A stretch of DNA of 64,000 nt, from NCBI RefSeq assembly GCF_036588685.1, contig NC_086382.1, positions 70,529,999 to 70,593,998 on the forward strand, in the 5' to 3' direction. How positions within the stretch are numbered: the stretch's first letter is position 1; each line of letters opens with the position of its first letter. Under the pieces are notes generated by a model, which did no database searches, was not told the origin of the DNA, and was given only the letters and a program-made list of their open reading frames with translations. This DNA comes from Mytilus trossulus (lineage: Eukaryota; Mollusca; Bivalvia; Mytilida; Mytilidae). Position numbers and translations under genes: made by a program. Shown piece by piece: positions 11,651-21,958 of this stretch.

Positions 11651-11899
11651 TTGCTGATGAATTATTCACCTACAAAGTTATTGAATCCGTATATATATAT
11701 ATGTAAACCTTCAATTTAATCCCTTGGATGGAGATGGGTTACAACTTACTCAAAAACTAGACGTGTACAGTTATTGTTAAAGGAAAATGATAACATTTAT
11801 GTGTACATTGTCTTTTTATGTTGTGATGTTATTCAACTGTTTTAGAAAAGGGAGAAGGTTTGGTACCAATAAAACGTTTAATCCTGATCAATCCTTCTG

Positions 11900-12330
11900 C
11901 AATTGTTTAAACCTGTCCTCAGTCAGGAATCTGATGTTCAGTTGTTGTCGTTTGTTTATGTGGTTCATATGTGTTTATCGTTTCTCGTTTTTAGCCCGAA
12001 GGGCCCCATGTGAGCTTATGCCATGACTTGGCGTCCGTCGTCGGTCGTCGTCGTCTGTCGTCGAAAACTATTCAAAAAATCTTCTCCTCTAAAACTGCTG
12101 GGTCAAATACCTTCAAACTTTAACTAAATGTTCCTTCGGGTATCTTGTTTACAAATTGTATCCGAAGTTGATCCACCAGTAAACATGGGCGCCATGGCTA
12201 AAAATAGAACATAAGGGTCAAATGCAGTTTTTAGCTTATATCTAAAAAATAGAGCTTTTAGAGCAAACCTGACATGGTATTAAATTATTCAATTGGTCAA
12301 GATCTATCGGTCCTGAAATTATCAGCCGAA
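11900..12330 (-). repeat. Dispersed bivalve repeats
   Basis: 11905-11993 has 'TCAGGAATCTGATGTTCAG', 'TTGTTTATGTGGTTCATA' and 'CGTTTCTCGTTTTTAG', which I recall from a common mussel repeat. It runs into 'GCCCGAAGGGCC' and 'TTGGCGTCCGTCGTC', the end of a second family whose opposite-strand copy is at 48630-49410 ('GGACCAGGTGAGCT'; 'ATGGCGGCCATC' there, 'GGCGCCATGGC' here). Non-coding and probably non-autonomous. Confidence 0.55.
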
Positions 12331-13330
12331 TCGGACAACCCAATGTTGGAGATCCTGCTCCACATGTTGCACCTGTCGTGTTGCTGATGTTATAACAAAT
12401 CCGGTAAATAGTATAATTTGGTAGGTCACATTCATGAAAGGGAAGGGAATTGTAGTTACGACGTAAGGAATATATCCGATATCATTTGTGAAACGGTTGT
12501 TATTCAATATAAAGGGTCAACCAACTCTTGGTTTAATAGCTTCCTTGTGAGCAGCAAGTTGCCAACCCTCTATAAAAAAAAAACAATGATAGGAAATGCA
12601 AGCACGGGAATGTCGTATCAATTGAGAGATGTATACCCCGTATGCAGGTGCTCCTGGAATGCTGCTACTTAGAAATGGAAAGTTCATAATTGGAAAGCAG
12701 AAATCAACCGACCTTCATTGTCAATTTATAGATGTAAGTCAGGGTATGAGGCCGACTTAACTGTATCTGTTGTATCCTTTATCTCTAATTCGATGGGATA
12801 GATGCGTTCAACATAGTCACCAAAAGTTGAAGTATTTAGTGAAAGAACATCATCTATAATATAGCAGAAGGTAAAGTTAAAGGATAGTGCTAACTTTTTA
12901 TCTTTCTTCCTAGGAAGTTCATGTATGAAGTCAGCCTCATAATATTAATGAAACAAGTCGACAAGATGAGGGGCACCATTGTTTCCCTTTGGAATGCCGA
13001 CAGTCTGTTGAAAAACACGTCCTCCGAACGTAACAAATATGTTGTCAATCAAGAAATCAAGCATCTTGATAATGTCAGTTCCAGAGAATTTTTGTTTGAA
13101 TCAGAGTGATCCTTTACAAAGTACGATTTATCTCTCCCTAAGACAAGATACTTGCATAAACGTTGGCCATTGCCCGACCATAGAGCAGACAATAGACGAA
13201 CGCCACCGAAAGATCTTCAATGCAGCGATAATCTCCCGTACCAGGAGGCGTCCTTCAGTTGGCTTCTTTACAAATATGTACACTAGTTCAGTGATAAATG
13301 ACGTCAATCTAAACTCCGAATTATACACAA
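12331..13330 (-). pseudogene. Decayed retroelement reverse transcriptase, family 1
   Basis: Reading the minus strand, about 13090-12890 gives 'DIIKMLDFLIDNIFVTFGG' followed by 'QTVGIPKG', a GIP-x-G reverse transcriptase motif. About 12890-12720 gives 'FNFTFCYIIDDVLSLN' (the catalytic DD box with an extra residue) and 'YPIELEIKDT'. In-frame stops after 'LVDLFH' and in 'PDLHL*ID' show it is dead. The element continues into related 3' debris on the left (12530-12690, as at 660-840). The motifs fit a Penelope-like or non-LTR enzyme; which of the two I cannot decide. Confidence 0.7.
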
Positions 13331-13776
13331 GAAACTAAAATTAAAAATCATACAAGACTAAAAAAGGCCAGAGGCTCCCGACTCTGGACAGGCGCAAAAT
13401 TGCGGCGGGGTTAAACATGTTATTGAGATCGCAACCCTTCCCTATACGTCTAGCTATAGCCAGTGTAGAAAAAAAACGTACAACGATACGCACAGTAGAA
13501 CTCAGTTTAAGAGAAGTCCGAGTCCGATGTCAGAATATGAAACGAAAGAAAATAAACAAAATGACAATAATACATAAATAACAACAGACTACTAGCAGTT
13601 ACGGACATGCTAGCTTCAGACTTAAATTAAACTGATTGAAAGATTATGTCTTCATCATATGAATATCATGTACAATCCCTCCTGTCAGGGTTTATATTAT
13701 ACCATCGTGAAATATTTGAGAACATTACCCGTGTCATGCCAACAACTGGTTTTGGAATAAATGTGTTTTATTTCGA
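13331..13776 (-). mobile_element. Retroelement 3' debris
   Basis: Shares 'AAAGGCCAGAGGC', 'AGAAGTCCGAGTCC', 'CTACTAGCAGTTAC' and 'GAATATCATGTACAA' with window positions 100-600. It lies between two decayed reverse transcriptase regions in the same orientation, so it is probably the tail of the family at 13777-14955. Confidence 0.55.
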
Positions 13777-14955
13777 TGCAAAGACCCTATAAAGTCAGTA
13801 TAAGTGAATCGATATTAAAGCCAAAATATGCAATCTTTAATGACCTGACAACAGTGTGGTAACTATATCCCTTCTTAATAAGTACATGTATGTTTAAATG
13901 TTTTGTTAGCTTTGGAGGTGAATACTGACATTTCTGTGTAAAGAATATTACCATAAAAGATTGGATGTGAAATACCTGAACGTATAAGATGTTTGCATGT
14001 TGAGTTATATTAACGAATGATTTCCTTATTTTTTTCTAATACAGATGATAAAATTTAGTAAATGTTTTGACTAGTTTGTGTTTGTGATATCGAAAACCCT
14101 GTTGTAATGATTTTTCAGTAATACATAAATTTCTCTCGCTAAAATCTAATACGTTGTTACATACACGAGCGAACAGTACAAGTTGAGATATATAAACACC
14201 ACAAGATGGTGACAAGGGAAGTCTACATCTACAAATAGCTAATTAACGATAGGAAATGAAAAATCATCTCCTTTTTCAAAATGTTTTGTATTTAGCTTCC
14301 ATTTATTTAATGATAAAGATATCAAGATCGAGGAAAGGGCAGTGGTCATTGTACGAATTAGCTTTATTTAAAGTAAGTTCAACAGGATAAATTGGTTAAA
14401 TACTGAAGTCGTCATTATTGAGAGCCACTATATCATCCAAATATCTTAAAGTATTGTTAAATTTTTGTATCAAATATTGTTTCGATGGGTCTTTGCTGAT
14501 GTTAGTAATATATAAATTGAAACTCATAACGATGCAAAAACAGGTCCGCGATAAGTGGTGGCCGGTGGCCCGGTGGTGGATCTAGAACTTTTCCTAAGGG
14601 GGGCCCGCTGACTGACCTAAAAGGGGGGGGGGGGCGCCCGCTCTAGTCATGCTTCAATGATTCCCTATATAATGAACCAAATTTTTCCCACGAAAGGGGG
14701 GCCCGGGCCCCAAGGGTCCCCCTGGATCCGCCTATGGGTGCACAGTTAACCCCCATTGGAATTCCAATAACTTGATAATATACGGAATCAGTTGAAAGAA
14801 TTAGAAAACCACTATCCACGAAAACACATTGACAACTTTAACAAACACTGAATAACCAGTTTAAAATTACAGCAAAGTAATATATACAAGACTGAATGAT
14901 ATTCCAAATGCAAGACATCCATTTTATATCAATCAATATCTAAAAATACATCTAA
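13777..14955 (-). pseudogene. Decayed reverse transcriptase, family 2 (copy A)
   Basis: Collinear with 19044-20260, where the frame is better preserved. On the minus strand 14530-14300 covers the YLDD-box region seen in copy B, but with extra changes. About 14240-14150 reads 'GDDFSFPIVN' then a stop, so it is inactive. A GGATCCGCC-type element interrupts it at about 14565-14750, separating the DD box from the GIP-x-G region. Confidence 0.65.
14565..14750. mobile_element. GGATCCGCC-type short element inside duplication copy A
   Basis: Starts near 'TGGTGGATCTAGAAC' and ends near 'CTGGATCCGCCTATG'. The interior has 'GGGCCCGCTGACTGACCTAA', a G-run and 'TAGTCATGCTTCAATGATTC', matching 850-978 and 3926-4076. 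Copy B lacks it at the same place (about 19825-19832), so it inserted after the duplication, or B lost it cleanly. Confidence 0.6.
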
Positions 14956-14958
14956 TGT

Positions 14959-15880
14959 AATTATTGTAATATTAATTTGGTATGACCGTTATCGATTAGA
15001 AGCTAGTAGGGAGAATTCGAATTTGGAGGCTTATGCAGAGCGATTTATAATCAATTACAGTTGCATGCAAAAGTAGCTTGTATTACGCATTTGTACACTG
15101 TATGATTTAGAATATTACATGTAAGCCGCATCTTAAACATCAATCGCTATATTTTTATTTAATATTTATGATATAATTGATAGTCTGTGCTAGTAAATTC
15201 TCCCTTCTACATTTGTAAATTCAGATGCAAAAAATGTGTGTTGATTGATCTGATATAAAATATATCGAAACTTTTATTTCTTCAAATTAATACATATGCC
15301 GGGTTGGTTCTGGATTATTTAATTCTCATTCTAAATGTCAATTTTAACTAATTTATTGTATATTGGTTGGGAGAATAAGAATTTTTCTACGGCAACATAT
15401 CAAATTTTTAAATTCGTACATTTCTTGAAATATACAAAACAACATATTTCGTGCAAAAAATAGCATTTTAGAGAAACAAGTTTACAATAGTTCATGATAA
15501 CATTCAGTCTAAAAACTTGCTACCAGAAAACTGCATACCATTTTCTCCCTACGATTAAAAAGTTTGAAATCAATGCTCAGTAATATGACGTATCAAATAT
15601 CTTTTTTTTTAACCATAATATATATTTATTTATTAAATATTACACATTTATGAAAACATATGATTGAAACGAAAGTTCTCGGTGTAGTAATCTTTTTGAT
15701 TAGTATATAGCGTTATCTTTATTCTCCCTACTATGAATTCCCGGATTCTATCATACCAACTATAAGTTAGAGTTCTTTACAAACCATATTCTCCCAACAA
15801 TATCATTCGTAATCTCGTGATTATTGATTCAAACAAGAAATAACTTGTACTATATATATCGTTGATTTATGACGTAGTAT
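14959..15880. promoter_or_regulatory. Conserved upstream region of vWA gene A
   Basis: No coding sequence. About 920 bp are nearly identical to the region upstream of gene B (20747-21670), as expected from the duplication. It includes 'AGTAGGGAGAATTCG', several 'TTCTCCC' blocks and a 'TGACGTAG' just before the TATA box (CRE half-site-like). The 'GGGAGAAT/ATTCTCCC' motif recurs at least six times in both orientations, which may be a binding site or an old repeat. Confidence 0.4.
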
Positions 15881-15887
15881 GAAAAGG

Positions 15888-15973
15888 TATATAAACTCAG
15901 ATTTAGGAAACAATGTATTACAATTCAACAATAAATCCTACTACACTGGAATCAAATTGAAACTGTTAAAAAG
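15888..15973 (+). promoter_or_regulatory. TATA box and 5' UTR exon of vWA gene A
   Basis: TATATAAA at 15888-15895 should place the start of transcription near 15918. The transcript then meets a donor (AAAAAG|GTAAAAT) after 15973, and an acceptor (TATCATCTTTCAG|GT) gives the coding exon at 16203. The same layout is conserved at 21679-21766 in copy B. Copy A, but not B, has an ATG in this exon (about 15914) opening a 15-codon upstream ORF. Confidence 0.6.
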
Positions 15974-16210
15974 GTAAAATAAATTTTCAGTAGCAAATAT
16001 TTGGAGAAAAGTGGAGTATGATTTTCTGTAATTTTACCCCTCTTTTCAAAGACCAAATTTGTATTGATCGATTCGTCTCAAATATTTGAAAAAATAATCT
16101 TGTCAGATTCTTTCATACTCTCTCATAGCAGCATGAGAGCTCAGTGAGTTTTGACATTTCTGTGATTTTACATCCTTTTATTGCAAGTCTATCATCTTTC
16201 AGGTACAAAT

Positions 16211-18428
16211 ATGGCAATTCCTGGAGAACCGATGGAAATTTGTTTTTCTTTTGACACAACTGGCTCGATGGGTGCCTGTATCAACGAGGTAAAAGGCAAA
16301 CTTCAGGATCTAATCCAAAGACTCCAAGCTGACATCCCTGGCATCCGAATGGCTGTCTTTGCACATGGTGACTACTGTGACAAACACAATTATATCACGA
16401 AGCACATTGACTTTTCAACGGATGTAACCGAGTTGTGTGATTGGGTGAAAACTGTGGGTACCACTGGAGGCGGAGACGGAGATGAATGTTACGAACTTGT
16501 ATTACAGGAGGTTCAGTCTTTGTCATGGACCCCTGGATCAAAGAGAGCATTGGTGATGATTGGAGATGCTGATCCACATGAACCGGGATATAATTATGGC
16601 GGGAAAACATACAAAATTGATTGGAGGGATGAAACCTACAAACTTCTGATGATGGTAAATATTTTATTCATAGATTAAGCATCTAATATTTTTTCAAAAC
16701 GCTCAATTCATAATTATTACTAGTAATGTAATCACATTATAACATACGGCGCTGATTTATATATAAATAAATGAACATCATTTTGAATTTAAAATTTAAT
16801 TCATCAATTGAATTTATTTATATATATAACTACAACTTTTATTTTATTTTATTTATAGAATATCAGAATATATGGAGTACAATGTGGTTACTATGGTTCA
16901 TCAAAGGATTTCTACAACAAAATTACCCAAGCTACAGACGGAAAATGTCTTAAACTTGCTGACTTTGCAAACATGTTTGACTTTATGATGGCCATATGTT
17001 ATAGAGAACACGATGAAACTCTTTTACAGGTAGATTTGTTTTATCTTATTACTTGTAAATCCTGGTTGTCTTCTTTGACTTTATTTGATAATTATAACAT
17101 AACTTAGAAATTTTGTGATATTGAAAGAAAATCGATTAGAATACTAAAACTGTACATGAATATAAATGATAGAAATTTGACTCTATCGGTCTTATAATTT
17201 TTACTTCTTTGTAAAAAGTACTAACGTCTTGGATTTTAACTTATAGAATTATGAAACAGAAGTTCGAGCTAGAGGGACCACTATTAACAAAGACTTAGAA
17301 GCTTTATTTGGTAAACTAAGACGTGCAGATACAGAAGTCATGGATACAAGTACATCCGCCCCGACAGCTCTTACAAAAATACCGTCACTGACAAAGCCAC
17401 CATCAGTTAAAATCCTGAAACCAAGTGTAAAGACAACGGTTAAAATCATAAGAAAACCGCGTACAACAAGGTTTAGATCTAAACATGAACGATTGATGGA
17501 TAGACGAAATCAGGAACGTTTGGAAAAATACAAGGTAACTATCCGCTTTAATTGGGTTCACCTGTAAAGATAAAAGTAAAGTTTTGTATTTCTGATTTTG
17601 ATATAAGTAAGCTAGTTTTGTATGTAAATTCGTCTTTCTGTTGCTCTTCTTTCGTTCAATTCTTGTCGTTCATGAAGTCTTTTTTTAATCATTCTTGCCG
17701 ACGAAAAAAGTATTTCCATAACTTGGAAAACAAATGTGGTGGACTCAAATTACTTTCATCTTACATAATAAGATCTATCCGTCTTAAAACGGAAAACAAA
17801 TGTAGTGGACTCAAATTACTTTCATCTTACATAATAAGATCTATCTGTCTAAAACATTTGTTGTTTTATTCATTTGCTTTAGGAACATTATTTTCATGTC
17901 AACATATATTCTTGTTTGTAGTTGAAAAATCTACCAAAACTGAGAAGAGAAAATGTTCCGGAGTCAAACTTCATGCTTAATGATGCTCCTTGGTCTAAAT
18001 GGCAGCTAGCAGTAACACCAGCCTTACCGGAAGGAACCGAATCTAAGTTTTGGGAAAAAAGGCGTGGTGATTTAACAGGATTCCGAAGGAAAGAAATATG
18101 TGATGGACAATATCAGAAACCTGCACTGTATGAATTCGCTGTACAAACAGCTGAACATTGCAAGCGATATGTTGTGTACTGTAAATGTAACAAAGGTTTC
18201 ATGTTGGACAAAGGATCATGGGAGTCGCGGCTGTTGAATACATCAGACGTTAGAACAGAAGTAGAAGATGTGCTCAAGAAAGGTTTTCGTTTGTTTGTAA
18301 GACGTTTCCCATTAAAGAAAACATGTACAACAACAAACAAGATGACCGATCTTGGTCACTACGATTACGCTTGGAGAGGTCAGCGAAAAGAAAGAACATC
18401 CCCTCGTGTTGTGGAATACAATCTTTGA
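16211..18428 (+). CDS. von Willebrand factor A domain protein, copy A
   Basis: Four coding exons: 16211-16654, 16859-17029, 17247-17534 and 17922-18428, all joined in phase 0 at GT-AG sites, giving 469 residues. The start is the first ATG after the acceptor at 16202. Residues 1-205 form a vWA domain: the metal-site motif 'FSFDTTGSMG' near residue 15 (an Asp-x-Thr-x-Ser form of MIDAS), 'TGGGDGDECYE', and 'ALVMIGDADPHE' at its last core strand. Residues 206-300 are basic and Pro/Thr-rich, probably a linker. The last exon encodes 168 residues with several Cys ('YVVYCKCNKGF') and Trp, a domain I do not recognise. There is no signal peptide or membrane segment, so it is probably intracellular. The vWA domain usually binds a partner through a metal ion; the partner is unknown. 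A polyadenylation signal, AATAAA, lies near 18572. Copy B has identical exon lengths. Confidence 0.85.
17724..17857 (+). repeat. 67-bp tandem duplication in last intron of vWA gene A
   Basis: A block beginning 'GGAAAACAAATGT' at 17724 is repeated at 17791 with few changes. Gene B has one copy (from about 23512). It keeps the frame of an intronic ORF open by chance; it is not coding. Confidence 0.7.
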
Positions 18429-18429
18429 T

Positions 18430-19043
18430 CTGTTAGCAAGAGTCAAGGGATCAGTTGTAAATAATACTCATTTCATTATAAGGATCAGTAAATATTTCAT
18501 GGTACGAGAACTTTAGACGTATTTGAAATTAATGTATTGTTATTTATTTAGTTTGTTACAATTGTTGTTGAATAAAACTTGTTTAAGTAAATTAGTGTTT
18601 ACATTTACATTGCTTAAAATGAAAAACATGGTTCTAAGCGACTAAGATAGACATGTTTAAATCGTTAACTGAGTTTGAAAATACCAGGGAATTCATCCTG
18701 CATAAAATGATAAAATTTAGATAAACCCAATATTTTTATCATATTTTAAGAAAATTTTAGCAAGTGTAATTGATTTAATTAACATCAATTCACCCTAAGA
18801 AACATCAGAAAAGAAACTGGGGTTTGGTAAGTATGAGTACAAAACCCTATCGCACATTGAGTCACTTCAACTAAACTTTCAAAGATTTAAAAGGGAAAAG
18901 GCAAACTTGGGTCAAGATTTTTAATTTTGCTTCAAAAATACATTATGTCTATACTTTATCACTCCTCTATTTTGCATAAATGTATACAGGGAGAAGTCGT
19001 CTAAATTAGTTTTTATCCAGAAATTGGCATATAAAACCTCAAA
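18430..19043. other. 3' flank of vWA gene A and duplication junction
   Basis: Contains the likely polyadenylation signal at about 18572 and a 'TTCACCCTAAGAAACAT' arm near 18788, whose partner arm is present only in copy B (24511-24527). Shared sequence ends at about 18978. About 65 bp later the second duplication unit begins. Confidence 0.45.
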
Positions 19044-20260
19044 ATGCAAAGACCCTACAAAGTCAGTATAAGTGAATCAATATTAAAGACACAATATTCA
19101 ATATTTAATGACATGACAACAGTGTGGTAACTATATCCCTTCTTTTAAATAAGTACATGTATGTTTAAATGTTTTGTTAGCGTTGGAGGTGAATACTGAC
19201 ATTTCCGTGTAAAGAATAATACCATAATAGATTGGATGTAAAATACCTGAACGTATTAGATGTCTCCATGTTAAGTTATGTTAACGAATGAATGATTTCC
19301 TTATTTTTGCTAATACCGTTGATAAAATTTAGTAAATGTTTTGACTAGTTTGTGATATCGATAACCATGTTGTAATAATTTTTCAGTCAAACATAAATTT
19401 CTCTCGGTTGTTACATATACGAGCGAATCGTACAAGTTGAGATATATAAACACCATGATAAGATGGTGACAAGGGAATGTCTCCATCTACAAATAGCTAA
19501 TAACGATAGGAAATGAGAAATCATATCCTTTATCAAAATGTTTTGTTTTAAGCTTCAATTTATTTAATGATAAAGATATCAAGATCGAGGAAAGGGCAGT
19601 GGTCATTGTTAGAATTAGCTTTATTTAAAGTAAGTTCAACAGGATAAATTTCTTTGGTATACATACTAAAGTTGTCATTATTGAGAGCCACGATATCATC
19701 CAAATATCTAAACGCATCGTTAAATTTTTGTATCAAATATTGTTTCGATGGGTCTTTGCTGATGTTAGTCATATATAAATTGTAACTCATAACGATGCAA
19801 ACGCAGGTCCATTATAAGTGGTGCACATTTAGTTCCCTTTGGAATTCCAATAACTTGATAATATACAGAATCTCCGAAGGGACAAGTTTTTAACAAGTAA
19901 AAAATCATGCGCAGATATAGTATCAAAGCATGTTCAATCGACACTGTTCTTTTGTTTGTTGCTATTAAAAAATGACCTCAAAGATAAATTAATTTTCTAA
20001 ATAAATCATATACAGAAAAATCAATCAAAATCGCACATCAATGACCAGTTGAAAGAATTAGAAACCCACTATCCACGAAAACACATTGAAAACTTTAGCA
20101 AACACGCCAGTTTAAAATTACAGCAAAGTAATGTATACAAGAATGATATTCCAAGTGCAAGACATCCATTTTATATCAATCAATATCTAAAAATACCTCA
20201 TTTTTCAATACTAAACAACAACATATACACATATACTACTTTTAATAAGAAAACAACAAA
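19044..20260 (-). pseudogene. Decayed reverse transcriptase, family 2 (copy B)
   Basis: The minus strand at 19790-19560 keeps 76 codons open: 'FNDAFRYLDDIVALNND' (YLDD catalytic box), 'YPVELTLNKA' and 'DHCPFLDLDI'. Immediately upstream, about 19865-19795 reads 'IGIPKGTKCAPLIMDL', the GIP-x-G box. No complete ORF remains. It differs from the family at 12331-13330 (YPVELTL versus YPIELEI) but has the same motif order, so the two are related elements. Penelope-like or non-LTR origin is unresolved. Confidence 0.7.
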
Positions 20261-20746
20261 GCAGTCCGCAGCTTTTTAGAAAGCTCAAACTTATATGATG
20301 TACGTGCGATATTTCAATAACATAGAATACAAAAGGGAAATGAGGATTGAATCAAAAGATCATAGTATATTTTTCTTTGTTTATACTAGCTGCTCCTCAT
20401 TTTATCGATAACAAAATATGATAACGTCTGTTAAAAGAACAAGAATACATTAAAAATGCAAATAAGTAAACATGTCAAAGAGTTATAACCAAAAAAAAAG
20501 TAAAATCTAAAAGCAAAAGAAAGCAGAGGTATCATGACTTCGAAACGCCTGTGATTCATGTAACATAACACAATCTACCTTGTTTTTTCTTCGGGGTATA
20601 TTGGGGTATGTTGTGAAATACGACAACCTATATAATCGTAGTCATATCATTCAATATAATATTTGTAATCACTCTTCATTATAGAATCCTTTCTGAAATG
20701 GATTTTCATTTCTTTCCATTGTTTCTTTTTATTTTACCTTGTTAAA
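20261..20746. other. Sequence present only in duplication copy B
   Basis: AT-rich, no gene recognised. It lies between the retroelement debris and the conserved gene unit. Copy A lacks it, presumably by deletion. Confidence 0.4.
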
Positions 20747-21670
20747 TATTGTAATAATAATTTGGTATTAGCGTTATCGATTAGAAGCTAGTAGGGAGAA
20801 TTCGAATTTGGAGGCTTATGCAGAGCGATTTATAATCAATTACAGTTGCATGCAAAAGTAGCTTGTATTACGCATTTGTACACTGTATGATTTAGAATAT
20901 TACATGTAAGCCGCATCTTAAACATCAATCGCTATATTTTTATTTAATATTTATGATATAATTAATAGTCTGTGCTAGTAAATTCTCCCTTCTACATTTG
21001 TAAAATCAGATGCAAAAAATGTGTGTTGATTGATCTGATATAAAATATATCGAAACTTTTATTTCTTCAAATTAATACATATGCCGGGTTGGTTCTGGAT
21101 TATTTAATTCTCATTCTAAATGTCAATTTTAACTAATTTATTGTATATTGGTTGGGAGAATAAGAATTTTTCTACGGCAACATATCAAATTTTTAAATTC
21201 GTACATTTCTTGAAATATACAAAACAACATATTTCGTGCAAAAAATAGCATTTTAGAGAAACAAGTTTACAATAGTTCATGATAACATTCAGTCTAAAAA
21301 CTTGCTACCAGAAAACTGCATACCATTTTCTCCCTACGATTAAAAAGTTCAAGTTGAAGTCAATGCTCAGTAACATGACGTATCAAATGTCTTTTTTTAA
21401 CCATAATATATATATTTCTTAATTAAATATTACACATTTATGAATACATATGATTGAGACGAAAGTTCTCGGTATAGTGATCTTTTTGGTTAGTATATAG
21501 CGTTATCTTTATTCTCCCTACTATGAATCCTCGGATTCTATCATACCAACTATAAGTTAGAGTTATTTACAAATCATATTCTCCCAACAATATCATTCGT
21601 AATCTCGTGATTATTGATTCAAACAAGAAATAACTTGTACTATATATATCCGTTAATTTATGACGTAGTA
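20747..21670. promoter_or_regulatory. Conserved upstream region of vWA gene B
   Basis: Nearly identical to 14959-15880, including the repeated GGGAGAAT/ATTCTCCC motifs and the 'TGACGTAG' just upstream of the TATA box. No coding sequence. Confidence 0.4.
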
Positions 21671-21678
21671 TGCAAGGG

Positions 21679-21766
21679 TATATAAACTCAGATGTAAGAA
21701 ACATTGTTATACAATTTGACAATAAATCCGACTACACTGTTCAAGACAAACTGAAACTGTTTAAAG
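21679..21766 (+). promoter_or_regulatory. TATA box and 5' UTR exon of vWA gene B
   Basis: TATATAAA at 21679-21686, with a donor (TTTAAAG|GTAAAAT) after 21766 and an acceptor (TATCTTTCAG|GT) at 21950. Retained in both copies, which supports a real promoter rather than a chance TATA. The upstream ATG of copy A is absent here. Confidence 0.6.
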
Positions 21767-21958
21767 GTAAAATTAAGTTCAGTAGCAAAAATTTAAAGAG
21801 AAGTGGCGTATGATTTCCTGTAATTTTTACCCCACTTTAAAGACCAAACTCTCTTTTTCTTTTTAGATTTTTTTTTTAAATATGAGAGCTCGGAGAATTT
21901 TAACATTGTTGTAAGTTTGCATCCTTTTATTAAAGTTCATTATCTTTCAGGTACAAAT

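Larger units (their letters stand above)
13777..18978. repeat. Segmental duplication, copy A
   Basis: Collinear with 19044-24720. Copy A has reverse transcriptase debris (13777-14955), the vWA gene with its promoter (14959-18428) and downstream sequence to a shared 'CTCCTCTATTTTGCATA'. Relative to B it has gained a GGATCCGCC-type element near 14565-14750 and a 67-bp duplication in the last intron. It lacks about 170 bp (B 19872-20045) and about 560 bp (B 20190-20745). Confidence 0.85.

Noticed and set aside
17552..17980. A 142-codon frame in the last intron of vWA gene A
   Set aside because: It runs over the intron and its 67-bp duplication, does not match the exon frame, and copy B has a different, shorter frame.
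20049..20279. A 76-codon plus-strand frame ('MKELETHYPRKHIE')
   Set aside because: It lies next to retroelement debris; the copy-A counterpart is disrupted and no domain is visible.
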